The notes below the pieces were generated by a model. That model saw only the letters and a list, made by a program, of their open reading frames with translations, did no database searches and was not told the DNA's origin. A program made the translations under genes and the position numbers. A DNA stretch of 64,000 nt from Fragum whitleyi (taxonomy: Eukaryota; Mollusca; Bivalvia; Cardiida; Cardiidae), in assembly GCA_948146395.1 (NCBI GenBank), contig OX411559.1:37764715-37828714 (forward strand), in the 5' to 3' direction. How positions within the stretch are numbered: position 1 is the first letter of the stretch; each line of letters starts with the position of its first letter. This document shows positions 1-13,300 of the stretch, one piece after another.

Positions 1-150
1 AATAACTATGTGATATCATTAAAAATATCATACGGGATGTTATCATATGGATATTTGAATAGCAAAGCCTTGACAATGATCAATTCTCCAAACCTCGTTA
101 GATATTTTTTCTCATACAAAACACTAAATACATATTATATATTAAACAAC
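1..150. repeat. Foldback repeat, truncated by the window edge
   Basis: Holds the ATATCATACGGGATGTTAT block followed by an AATGATCAATTC arm and CGTTAGATATTTTTTC. The same order, on one strand or the other, occurs at 13165-13380, 15410-15735, 16615-16930 and 44610-44740. The left part of this copy is outside the window. It lies in an upstream AGO intron. Confidence 0.6.
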
Positions 151-1083
151 ATTTTAAAATGTGGGAGAAATCAGGAATAATTCATACAACCATATTTGCC
201 AATACTTTATTTGTGTTTTGAGTGAAGTGTTTACCTGATCTTAGATACCTAATATATATTGACAGTGTGCTGTGACTTTTTATTGCTACAATTTAAAGGT
301 TAAGAGCACAAGCACTTGGTTAAAGTATCAACAATTTTGTGTTATAAAACAAACTGTCAGATTTCTATTAAAAAAAGTTTTAGATTGGGAATGTATAATG
401 AATGCACCTTTGTCAGTCTTAGTCCCAGAGTTTGTAAATTCCTTTAACATCACTACTTCAAGATTTATTTTGATATAAAAGATTCAAAAGATTTTGTAAT
501 ATTAAGAAAAAATAAATGATGTGCTAAGTGCTTGTGTATCTGGACATCTAGTATTTTTAATTTTTACATATTTCTGTGATATTTTGACAAAGTAAAAATG
601 TGAATGGCCACAATAAGATTATTCTAAAAATGATAAAACGAAGATGAATCTCTAGTCATTTTAAGTGGTTTCATATCAACTTTAACTCATGAATCTACTG
701 TGGTTTGAAATACATTGTATTTGAAGGCTGTTCTGTGTAAAAGGTGGAAAATTAAGTGACACAATCATTTAAAAAAAAAAAATTAATAATTCTGTAAATA
801 CTGGACCAACTTCAGAAAAATAGTAAAGGCATTTTTAATTTGTTTAATACGAAGAGAAACTGCTTCTTTCAAAAAGCAGTAATTGATATAATTCCTATAA
901 AAGTGTTAAGAATTTGAACATTTTTAATACCTACAATGCAGAGGTTTCTCACAGGATTCATTTAAAGTCTGTTTTACCTTTCTATCTATAGGTAAGGATG
1001 CATTCAAAACGATTCCTTTGGCTTGAAGAAATTAGTTTATTCATAAAGAACTAATCTTTAAGGTGCTTTTACTGTTCATTGTT
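151..1083. other. AGO intron, no recognised feature
   Basis: AT-rich intronic sequence left of the first visible AGO exon. I looked for the preceding PAZ-end exon and saw no convincing acceptor-exon-donor. Short open frames here have no coding character. Confidence 0.5.
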
Positions 1084-1332
1084 TTAACTCTTGTCATGCT
1101 GAACCCGGAATATTCCTGCTTTGGCAGGAGATATAGAAAAACATCAGCCTGCACTTATGTGCAGTCTGATGTAAGTCTACACCTCCTGTTTCTCACTTTC
1201 AAACCAGAACTGTTAATAGATTTAGTTTTTCAAATAAAAATCGACCTACAGTTGGTACTTTCAGTGCTTTTTGCCCTTTGATTTTGATGAAAATTTTTAG
1301 CCAAAATTTATTCAGCATGACAAGGGTTTAAA
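1084..1332 (+). mobile_element. piggyBac-like MITE (TTAA, CCCTTGTCATGCTGAA ends), copy 1
   Basis: Begins TTAACTCTTGTCATGCTGAA and ends in the inverted form TTCAGCATGACAAGGG followed by TTTAA. The body matches copies at 30719-30965 (+) and 14957-15211, 47417-47663 and 49709-49955 (all in reverse). TTAA target sites and inverted ends starting CCC are typical of piggyBac; there is no transposase, so this is a non-autonomous element. It ends 20 bp before an AGO exon. Confidence 0.75.
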
Positions 1333-1351
1333 CAAAGATATTCCATTTTAG

Positions 1352-1399
1352 GCCACCGCAAGATCAGCCCCTGACAGGGAGAAAGAGATTAACAACCTG
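1352..1399 (+). CDS. AGO2: AGO exon: PAZ/L2 boundary
   Basis: The 48-nt exon encodes [16 protein letters not shown], in phase 0 at both ends. The acceptor is CATTTTAG and the donor GTATGT. It matches the conserved ATARSAPDR segment after PAZ. It is the first exon recognisable in the window and is entered in frame, so coding continues to the left. Confidence 0.93.
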
Positions 1400-4300
1400 G
1401 TATGTATATTTCATTAATTCCTGTTTGTCTGTCTGTCTGTCTGCTTTATCAGCCTTTCTTTAGTTTGGCCATTAAACTTGTATATTTTATTAAGATGCCC
1501 TAGTGCTTTTCATTAGGAAACCTTGGTCAACATTGTTAAAGACCATGAGTTTTGAAAATACTGAATTACAGTTTATGACATAAGAGTAGTTTAAAGGGCC
1601 CTTTGAAACTTAATTTATTAAGTATGTACTTAAAAAAATGCATTAGTTAGCAAAAATTAGGTTTTAAATGAATTTCCTTCAAACTGCTTTAAATCAATCT
1701 GTAAGGTGAAATATGGTGCTGATTACATTGTATATCTTTTAGGTGAGAAAAGCCAACTTTAACTCGGACCCGTATCTCCAGACGTTTGGTATCAGTATTA
1801 TACCCCAGATGGTGGATGTTCATGGTCGAGTATTAAATCCACCAAAAATACAGTATGGAGGGAGGGTAAGATAATTTAAGATTTGATCGTCATTTGTCTG
1901 ATAGAGAGCCGCCGTGGTAGCACGACGGACTGTCAATCTAGAGGTCCTGGGTTCGATCCCCAATGGCGGCACTTATTCTTTCCGACTATTTGTCTCTCAC
2001 CAATTGGTTGATAATCGTAGACCTATGTGAGATAGCAGCTGGAGGCTAGGAAAGGATGTCATGGTTGTACTGGTGATAGAGAATAGATGGTTGGTGACTT
2101 GAGATGGAAAAGTTTATCGGGCAAGGCGTAGGAATTTATCTGGTGAGCTGGAGGCGAACCGGATAAATTCCGCAGCCGAGCCCAATAACTTTTCCATCTC
2201 AAGTCACCAACCATCTATTCTATTTATCCTGTTACAAGTATTTAGAGTCTATTCGTTATTTGTTTACGAAATATTAATCTGATCCCGATTTACAACTCCG
2301 ATACTCGGCGAGTCCTGAACGTAAGGGTGAATGGGTGGAAGAGGTGGGGTGATCGCTTACGGCTAAAAAACTCGAACATTGAGAGGATTTCAAATGCTGT
2401 AGCAAGAAAATATTCAACAAAAGAAAACTTGAGTAACACGTACATACCTTAATGATTAGAAAGATTTGAACTGGGTGATTTTCGCAATCTCAAACGTCCC
2501 TTTTTCTCCGAAGTTTTGATGTCAGGCAGCTAAAAGCGAATCTCAATTCAATGCCTTCCTTGCTATTAATCAGAGGATGGACATAAATTGAGATCAGATG
2601 CAAAGCTACTATATTCGAAATCCTCCTCAGTCGAACAATCCTTCGTTAAATCCATTCAGGTAAATGTTTTTAAATTCTGACAGTTTTCGAGGTGGAATGT
2701 AAACACCGAGATAAGCTTCGTCACAATTTTATAGATTACGTCATCAGTCATGAATTACGTTATCGATATGGTCGCGATTTGATTATAAAAATATATGAGA
2801 ATCGAGTAAAATATTTTTTATCTGGAAAAGATACTCAAATTCAAAAGAGAAAAGTGTTAGAGAGGACTGTTTTCAGACCTAATAGCCGCAAAAAGAAGAT
2901 CCGGCAGGCCACGTGACCAATTGACATGATAAAGCTGTCACATGATCAATTGACCTGATATCAACGAGTTTATCATACCCCCTTTTATCAGGCAATATTT
3001 ATAGCTAGTGACAGGATAAAGAGAAATACCAGGAATCCATTGTTAGGTGCTCCAGCTGCCGTGATATTACTGAAAAAATGTTGAAAGTGGCGTTAAACTC
3101 CATTCAATCAATTGTTTGATAGAGAGAAGTGTAAGTGTCTTAAAACATAAATGTTATCTGGATGAGGTTGGGAGAAATTATTATAATGAGAGCTTGTGAT
3201 GATAATTTCTCCCAGCCCAGACCTGATAACTTTGCTATTTTAAGACACTAACAAATTGTTCTCTCTATCACGCAATCATTTCACATTTCTTTTATTTTAC
3301 AAATCCTTTAAGAGCAAAGAAATTTCAGGGAAAGTATTACTGGTTAGGACTATGAATGTGCATATTGTTTCTAAAATAGATGTTCCGATATCATTTCATG
3401 GTATCAGACAGGTGATATCGGGTGAATACAGGCCTGATTGCAGGAAAAAGAGAGATAGAACGTCAGCATCTCAATAAAGTGATCCTCAGTTTGATTCTTG
3501 GGAGCAGCTTTCTATTTTGGCTCCCCGACAGCGGCACTCATTTTTTCTGACTATTTGTCTCTCACCAATGGATAAATAATAGCAGACTTTTGTGAAATAG
3601 CAGCTGGAGGCTAGGAAAGGATGTGGTGGTTTTACTGGTGAGAGAAATACCAGGAAACCATTGTTAGGTGCTCCGGAGGACACAATATAACTGAAAAATG
3701 TTGAAAGTGGCATAAAACTCCAATCAATCAATCTATTTTGGTTGTGTAATTGATCAACACATTTGGCTCAAGGACTGCCCCGTGTTCAGGATAACTAAAC
3801 ACTGCAAGCTATTTGCAAATTTTACCCTGCTCTGCATGTGCTCTTGTGTGCAAAGCATGGTATAAAATGCAAACAGTTTTGTTAACCTGAACACTAGTGC
3901 ATTTTTCAGGGAGCAGAATTAAAAAGGGTAATCTAAGTTTTAAGAGCTTGTTTCCCCATTTTGGTTTTACAAACAATTATACACTGAAGATGATAAATTT
4001 TGATTCAAATTGGTTGTTCATTTCCATTGATGATTTATTTGAAGCAAATTAGTATATTGTAGCGACTCTGGGGAACGGTGCTAGGGTAAACTTGATTTGC
4101 CGACCCAGGTCGCGCCGAACGGGGTGGTGACCTCTGCAGTATCCGTAACTTTGGTAGAGTGAATGACTAACAACACCGGATTTCCATATAACGACTTAGT
4201 TTAATTAACTCAGAAATAGACGAATACAATCCGCTCTCGCACAGAACTATCTCACTGATCGGAAGTATGACACGCTACTGATATATTGAAATAAATACGG

Positions 4301-7300
4301 TAACAAAATGATAAAACGCGCGGCCCTTCACCTATGGGGATCGCAAGTGTGTAACCAAGCGTCGAGACCTGGCTCAGCACAGTGAAGGGTGCCCGCCCAA
4401 CCCTGGCGGAGTAGCCTACGCCCACTCCTGGAGTTCCATCACTCCATGCGTGACCTTTATCATGCACTGCCCAGTCGTGTCTCACCCAAATGACGCCCAC
4501 AGCTCTACGTCCCGAAGTCCCTCAGGTACCCAACCCCCCCAACGAAAGTTAACGAACTAAAATGTTGAATAAAAATCACAGTCAATACGCGCTTTAAGTG
4601 CAGAAATTGCTGGTTCTTGGGTTTTGAATACTTACTTCATTCTTATTTGAACAATTCAATTGTATCAATAATGCCAATGAAGTGAGATTTCTTTTGGGAT
4701 TTGAAGAGTTTACTAGTTTCTCTTAAGTCGCCAACTTAAGGTTGTGGACCGGAACCGAGAAGTCGTCCGAACGCCAAATGCGCTCCTATTTATAGGCTAC
4801 GGTTGGACGGTCATCATGGACTGTCCAGGAATTCTCATGCTTGATTGGTCCGCGGACCACGGTTTCCATGCAGAATGAACTGTCCAGGAAAAACACCAAT
4901 CAAGCGCGACTGTCCAGAAATACTGCTCTCTGATTGGCTAGATGCATGAACTGTAACATAAGGGTAAAGTCCAAACACCCATGGACCGAATGAAAGTAAT
5001 GAAGGCTCTCAATTTCAAGTTTACAAAATGTTTCCTTAAAGAGACTCGCAATGTGCAAGAAATTTGGTTATTGAGAGTACCAAAGACAAAGGTTATTCTG
5101 TCATAGGAGTGCAGAGAACATTCATCACAATTGAATTGTGTGAATCAGGCCATCAAAATGGCGGATGACAGAATGTAAACAACGGACACGAAGGGTAACT
5201 CTTTCTTCGTCGATTCATTTAGCTAGCTTGATAACGACCGACAATCGTTTTAAATGACTTGAAAAGCGCATATAAGTGAGGGTTATCGTGTTCATACTTC
5301 CGTTAAAGACAACACAGGACATATACCTACAGCCATATGATCGATTAGTCTTGCATCATATTGAATTGTTTTGGAAAATAGACCAAAATGATATGACTTA
5401 GCTAAGTCAGGTATTCTTCAATATCAATGGCATAGCTTGAAAATTGAACTCGTCCGCTCTTCCTGTATGATTTTTTTTCGGTATTTGTCTATATAAGCAG
5501 GACAAGTGGATTTTGCAAAATTTCACTTTTGAAATTAATGCATCACTATATTTTCTTATATAGCAGGATGAGTAGAAATTTCAAGAATTTTTAAGCCCTG
5601 AATGGCACAGTGCAAAACAGTTGTAACTGCCTATAAACATATAGGCAGTTACAACTGTTTTGCGCTGAGCCATCTACATTGGATTATATTGTCAAAGTTT
5701 GGTCTTGGATCTAACAATTGGAAATTTATCACAATCATGTTTTGAAATACCAATCCTTTTGTTGGGCTGACACCCGTTGTCCATTGACAACCATATGATT
5801 AAGAATTTTTAAATTTTCAGACGAAAGCTCAAGCTATACCTAACCAGGGTGTATGGGACATGAGAGGTAAACAGTTCTACAGTGGTGTAGAGATACGAGT
5901 CTGGGCCATCGCTTGTTTTGCTCCGCAGAGAACAGTTCGAGAAGATGCCTTAAGGTAGGCTGGATGGGTGACCCTTTAACCAAATAACAAAAATTTTGGA
6001 CTACCCCTATTTCAAAGAAGTTGAAAACAACAATTTTAAGTCAATGAAATTCTAGTAAAGTAAAGAGGTTTGAATCCCAACATTTATTGTTACAGGTCCC
6101 ATGAATATTTCATCTGACAAGGTTTATAGAACTCAAGCCTAGTATTAGCTATAGACTTCAAAACAGCTTTAAACTTTACTTAAAAAAAACCCAAATTGAT
6201 TCACACCCTGACTACATGCCCATGAACAGCAGGCCATCTAGATTATTTCACAGATTTCTAGATAAAATCTTTTGATGCCAGTTTAGTGTCCTATCATGTG
6301 GTTAATCATTGGATTCTTCTCAACAAGATAATTTGAAATGATTACCCTCAACACAGGTTTTGTGTGAGAATTGCTGAAATATTGGAATCTTTAACCCAAT
6401 TAACCCCCTTTATCTAACTCTGGATTACAGAAACTTCACCCAACAGCTACAAAGAATCTCCAACGATGCAGGAATGCCAATTCTAGGCCAGCCATGCTTC
6501 TGTAAATATGCAACAGGTCCCGACCAAGTGGAGCCGATGTTCCGATATTTGAAAAATACATATCAAGGGTTACAAGTTATAGTAGTTGTCTTACCTGGGA
6601 AAACACCTGTTTATGGTGAGTATGGATTAAACTTTTGTAACAATGTTCTTGGTGACTGGCCAAGCACAATAAGCTTATTCTGTTATTTATTCAAGAGATG
6701 AAGAAGGGATTTGTTGATTTCATTGAGGTATGAAAGTATAAACCTAAACACAATGTATGAATATGCAAAGCAGATTCATACAAAATTTGATTAGGTTTTT
6801 AGTTTCCTTCCTCAAAGAAATCAACAAATCTTCTCTTAATATCTATAAACTTAATATTGGGAAGCAAAAATGTAAAGATTTATCAAAAGAGATACTGATT
6901 TCTGAGGGGACTTCTTTTTTTGCTGAAGCTTACAAAACTACTGCATACTCAAAAATTGTTTTCATCGGAAAATAAAACCAATTTTTAACGAATCAGAACA
7001 AAGCAATATTGATGGACACAACTTATATCAAAGTATTTATCTGCCAATCCTGAAATTCTGATATTGCTTCATGGCATTGACAGCTATTATCTGACATTTA
7101 GCAAAAACCATTATGACAAGTGTCATGATCAAACTTGAGAAAAATTGTCAGTTCAGGGGCATAGTGTTTTGAAAACCTGTCTTTTGAATGTAAAATGTGT
7201 CGAATTTTGTCTTGCCATATGGTTAATGAAATTATTTCATTTATTTTGCAAAAGTCTTAAAAAATTTATACTTTATGTTTACCTTTTGAAACTTAAAATG

Positions 7301-10300
7301 TGGTAAAGCAAAAAACCTTTGTGAACTCTTAGAAAAACCCTTGAAATGTTTTTACAAAATTAAAAAGTTGTAAACCTTTGAATTCAAAGTTTTTGTTTGA
7401 AAAAAACCCGTAAAATTCTTTTTATGCCCCCACAATGATAGATTGGGGCATAATGTTGTTGAGCTGTCAGTTTGTCCATTTGTCCCCTCAAAAGCTTTAA
7501 CATTGGCCATAACTTTTATTAGTAAAGGAATAGAGCCTTCATATTCCACATGAATATACAGTAAAACCCCTCTATTAAGACCACTTGGGGTACTTTTTGA
7601 AAGTGGTCTTAATAGCGGGGTGGTCTTAATTCTGAGGTTTGGTCGGATGCGTTCAAATTTCATAGACTAATTATTGCTTATAGAAGAGACTATGTAATTC
7701 AGTTTATTTTATAATGATTTAAACTTGATCGTGTTTTTAACATTACGTAATTAAATCTATAAAAAAGCAATTACATGTGAAACTTTTGTTGTTGTTGTTT
7801 CAAGCCGATCCAAATTGTTGATTTCCATAAGTGAGAGAGTGATTCTTTGAAGTTGCTCATTTCAATGATACAAATCTTCAATTCGAGAGTATAAACTAAG
7901 TTAAAATCTTATTGCTTATGCAAAAACTAGGATAAAGGCCCTATCAAAGAAGTGACTTTTCTGCTGCAAAAAAATGTCTTAAATTGTTTGTTTTGCTTTC
8001 AATTCATAACATAGGACCTCTTTTTCCCTTCCCCAAAACTCTCGGTGAGTAGGCGTAGTGACCTCGCTTTCTTTGCAAAGTTATTTTTTCTTTCAATATA
8101 GCTCTTTTCTCCTTTCGTTTGTTTATTTGATCTCGTTTGAAAACCTACCTCGGATTATTTATATCAAAATAAGGGCAATTATTGTCGAACTGTAAATGTA
8201 GCGCATACATTCAGTAAAATCCTAAAAACGAAATCTATCAATCATAAGCAAATTTACAAACGGTAAGCAGATTGCCGAAAACGATTTCCTGTATGTTTCC
8301 ATAATTAGCACTACTTTCGGTTTCTTTACTCCAGTTAACCAGGTAACATCTTTAATTGATAGACGTATGCAGTGTATCAAAACAATTGACCACTTAAAGA
8401 TGTTTGTTTGAAAATAACACCAAAACACAATAGAGGTTTAATCACGATATCGAAAAATTCGATAATCCATTGTTGATCCATTCGTACCCAATTAGTGTCG
8501 TGCTTACTAAGTGTGAAATTCGGATGGTCGATCCGGAGGTGTGAAGTTACTGGTCTTTTTAGCGAGGTTCGTAATAGTGTAATATTCGGCGTTTGTACTG
8601 AAATTAGTGGTCGTAATTCGGAATAGCGGGGTGCTCGCATTAGAGGGGTTCGCGACCATTAAAATAAAGAACAAATAATTCCGTTCTGTCGAAAATCGTT
8701 CGTAATAGCGGGGTGCTCGTATTTCCGGGGTGGTCGGAAGGAGGGGTTTTACTGTAGCTTGTGACAAGACCTTTCTATTGGTACCACTTTCGTAGTCATT
8801 TGTCATATCAAACATCAATGTGGAAATTTTAGACTTGACATTAACTTTAGTATTGCCACAGACTTCAGTATTGAATTAAGGTTTGCAATAGATTACAGTA
8901 TTATAAAATATGACCTACATCGCGAAAGTGAAATAACCCCGTTGAATATTTTAGATATTACACAAGTGTTTATTACACTAGCGCAATAACTATGCAATTG
9001 AGCAAAGAACAAAGCAAAACATTATATTTTTCGTTAGGAGAATGACGTAATAATGGATCTGCTGACATCATTTTGCGTCATATGTTTCGGGGAATAACAT
9101 GAATCAATAAATATTGTAATGTTATCGATTAATCACAGAAATTCGGGTCATATTATAAATAGATAAAATTTGTGGTCAGCACAGCCTCGTTTTTATTAGC
9201 TCCACTGGCTGAAAGCCACTGGGGCTATTGTCATGGCGTTGTGTCCGTTGTGCGGTCGTCCGTCCGTGTGTGTGTCCGGTCGTAAACTTTTTCTTTAAAA
9301 ATCTTCTCCTCAGCAACTACTGGATGAATTTCAACCAAATTTCCCAGGAATGATCATTGGGTGACCCTCTTTCAAAGTTGTTCAAGAAATTTTGATCCAA
9401 TGAAAAACATGGATTAAATGGGCGTGGCTTATTTCCAAATATGGTAAAAAGTGAGTTTTCTCAGATTCTAATAGATGGATACCAATTAAATTTTACATGA
9501 ATGATCCTTAGGTGACTCTTTATCAGTCTACCAAAAATTATTGTGATCGGTTAAAAAATATGTATTTTATGGGCGGAGGTCATTTCTCTATATGTTATAT
9601 AGTGGAAACTTTGCAAATTATTTTCTCAGAATGTAATTGATGGATATCAACCAAATTTCATTGGAATTATCCTTGAGTGACCCTTTATCACTCTAGCAAA
9701 AATTATTGTAATCGGTTGAAAAATATGCATTTTATGGGCGGGGGTGATTTCTCTATATGTTATATAATTGAAACTTTGAAATCAATTTCTCAGAATGTAA
9801 TAGATGGATATCAACCAAATTTCACTGGAATGATCCTTGGGTGACCTTTTATCATTCTACCCAAAATCAATGTCATTGGATGAAAAATATGACTTTTATG
9901 GGCAGAGGTCATTTCTTTATTTGATATTCAGTGGAAACTTTAAAAACCATTTTCTCAGAATGAAATTGATGGATATCAACCAAATTTCACTGGAATGATC
10001 CTTGAGTGAACTTTTATCATACTGCGAAAAATTAATGCCATTGGATGAAAAATATGTCTTTTATGGGCAGAGGTCATTTCTCTACATGTTATATAGTGGA
10101 AACTTTGAAATTCATTTCAACATCAGTAGAACCCAAAATATCTTAAAATCTAGGCAAACCTAAGATTTGCTATTTCAATAATTTCAAGCCTGTAGTGCGA
10201 CTCAAGCCATTCATGGCTTTCTAGTCTGTTTATAGATGACTTATTTAATAAATTCAGTATTCCATGACCACTCATTCAAAATCCTCTGTATATCAAACTA

Positions 10301-13300
10301 CTGTGTCTGAAGAATGACAGCGGTGGGGGCATTGGTGACTTGTTCTCTCAGTTTCAGAAGTTTTTTGCCAATAAATACCGTGGAAAAACTCTCAAATTTC
10401 TCTCTATTTCAGCTGAAGTAAAGCGTGTAGGAGACATTATGTTTGGACTTGCTACACAGTGTGTCCAGGCTAAAAATGTGAACAAAACCACTCCACAAAC
10501 ACTGTCAAATCTATGTCTAAAGATCAACGTCAAATTAGGGGGAATCAACAATATATTACTGCCTAGTATACGGTTAGTTGACTTGTGATATGGTGTATTT
10601 AAGCTAAGAATGAGAACCAAACCAAACCACAGAGACGTGTCATGTCTGTGTTCATGTTAAAAGCATATTCTTACTGCGCAAAAATCTTTTGCAGACAGTA
10701 TGGAATAAAGTCAGCATTCACAGAGGTACACTCTGATCTTGGCCCATACTGCCTACTTTATACTTTATTATTGTTGGGAAAGGAACTGACAGAGTCTGGT
10801 TTAAATCTTCCAAAAATTGACAAATTGCTCAAAGCTAATATTTTTTAAAGTCACCCATCAACAAAGTGATAGTTTCATAGACATATAAGACTTATAATAA
10901 GAGGAATGAATCTTAAAAGCTTTGTAAAATTTGTAGGTACTGTTTGAAATTCTCTCAAATCATGTGTGGATTTCACTTAGCCTCGTTTGGAGACATTAAC
11001 ATGTTTCAAATTCAACTCTCTAAGAATATTATTGCATCATTTTTACACCTTTCTTGAATCGGAAATCAAAGTGTAATTATAGTAGATTGTTTGGGTCACC
11101 TTTGTGTTCTAGTCCATCCATGTTTCGTGAACCAGTGATATTTTTTGGAGCTGATGTGACACACCCTCCGGCTGGGGACAAATCCCGCCCATCAATAGCG
11201 GCAGTGAGTCGCCTGCTCTCCAAACTATAACTGCCTTATTAGATGCATATGGGCTGTGCATATGTTCTCTTTTACTTAAAAAAAATACTGCCAATTGATA
11301 CTATGAAATTTCCACAGAAAATCTATCCTCTCTGTGCTCAAAACTGCAGCTTTCTACATTAATTGTAGATATAAAAACTCTCTATCACTCCTTAGTTATA
11401 GCTTTAATCACTTTTGAATGGCATCTTCTTTATGTTTCCATCTATACCTTTCTTAAATGTATTTCAACAACGAAACATTTGGTTGGGGGAAAAAGTAGAA
11501 AAATTAGTACTAGCTATGTCACAGATTAAAATATACCCTAATCAGACAAGCATGAAAAACTTTCTTCCGCAACTTATTGTGAAACTATGAGTCTCTTTGG
11601 AATGATTATTTGGAAATGGCATGGTATTCTCTTTTGTCCCTCTTGCTCGCTCTCTTTCTCCCACTTTCTCTTTTATTGTATAATATTGCTATATTGATAT
11701 AAATAGCCTGTGCATGTGGACTGTTTCCCTGCTCTCTTTACAGACCTACAGTATTCAGGGAACCAGTAATATTTTTGGGTGCCGATGTGACACACCCGCC
11801 CGCCGGTGATGCTAGTAAGCCTTCTATAGCAGCTGTAAGTTTTCAATATCATATAAGCATTTCTATCTCTACCAGGGTTTAAGTATCACATCAACATAAT
11901 TGGGCCCAAAGGACTCATTAGTTTTCTTAACGTTTGAGAGTCCCTGATTTAAATGTCGACGATATCATTTGAGCTATCCTCATGTTTTTGCGTCTCTGGA
12001 TTAAGCAACGCAAAGTAACTGTATAGCCATGTTCTTTTTGGTGTCAATTTCAGAATGGAATTGAAGACTGTTTAAAACAGTCTTCAATTCTTCTCTGAAG
12101 TTGATCCCCAGAGGGTCCTATGGATGATCGCCTATTTCAAAGTCATCAATATGACTGAAGCAGTTCTATCTATTCTGCCTGATTTTAGCATGGAAATTTG
12201 TGTAGTAGACCCGTAATGGTTCCACAACATTTCGGAAGTTATGAACTTTAACAGAGTTAAATGAGGTTTCCTAATGATTTAGGAAACCTCCGTTAAAAAA
12301 TGTGAAATTCATGAGCTCAAAAATGTTGCGGAACTATTACGGGATACACTACCTTAAATTAATACAGAAAGATTGTTTATATTTTGGTAAAAACACTTCC
12401 TCAAGATCAAGTATACATTTGTACTTGGATGAATTGTTAAGATTTTCTCTGTCAAATTTAAATTGTATCACTTTGAAAAAAAACAACAAAAAAACGCAAA
12501 CTTACAATACTAAAACTAAAAATCTGAAATATCCCCTCTCTGTAGCTATCTATTTTCCTCACCTCTAGGTTGTTGGTAGTATGGACGCCCATCCTAGTCG
12601 ATATTCTGCCACAGTCCGGGTCCAACAACACAGACAAGAAATTATACAAGAGCTGGCCTCTATGGTGAAGGAGCTCCTCATACAATTTTATAAATCTACG
12701 AGATTCAAGCCAACCAGAATTATATTTTATAGAGATGGTGTCAGTGAGGGCCAGTTTCAGTCTGTAAGTATATTGAAATAGAGGAAAATCGTTTGTTTGT
12801 GTAAATAGTTTTAAAATTTAAGACTAATGATGGAAAACTGTAAAAGTTGTTGATTAATGCTATGCCACAAAATTTAAGATGAAGTTACCCCTGCTGTGAT
12901 ATGAAATTGTTGAAAGCTGTGTTAAGGTAGTGGAGCCGTAATTATACCCCAACATTTACAAAATCATTAGGAAACCTTGGTCAACACCATTAAAGTTCAT
13001 TACTTACGAAAAGTTGTGGAACGATTACGGGTCCACTACCTTGAACCCCAAACAAAGAAATTGATGAATTATCAGAAATATTCAAATGGGTAAATTTCAC
13101 TTTCACATTGAAGGTTGTATCAAAAAGTTTACTAGATATTTACATTTTATCTTATTACTATACAAATATCTGTGTGATAACATTCCATATGATATTTTTT
13201 ATGATATCACATAGTTTTAGAACATTGACATAATGCTGTTATTTGCATTTCCGAAAAAATATCTAACTCAATTATGAGAACTGATAATTGTCTCGGCAGA

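Larger units (their letters stand above)
7424..10340 (+). mobile_element. ATGCCCC-type dispersed element, host of nested insertions
   Basis: Starts ATGCCCCCACAATG and, after three layers of insertion, ends GGGGGCATTGGTGAC near 10323-10340. These are the ends seen in the short copies at 16008-16305 and 59612-59917. Inside it are the inverted-end element 7559-8754 and the element 8893-10265, which itself contains 9198-10225. Confidence 0.55.

Noticed and set aside
1908..1970. tRNA gene with good A and B boxes
   Set aside because: The tRNA-like part is followed directly by a SINE body shared with other copies, and its anticodon arm pairs poorly. Called as a SINE head.
2692..2916. 74-codon open frame in the TTTATCCTG element
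   Set aside because: Lys/Arg-rich but without any motif I know; too short to be a transposase and in a non-autonomous element.
7352..8818. Several open frames of about 100 codons inside and beside the Tc1-like element
   Set aside because: They overlap each other in different frames and lack the DDE and DNA-binding motifs of a transposase.
11109..11294. Minus-strand open frame across AGO exon a
   Set aside because: It is antisense to a clearly coding exon and owes its openness to that codon pattern.
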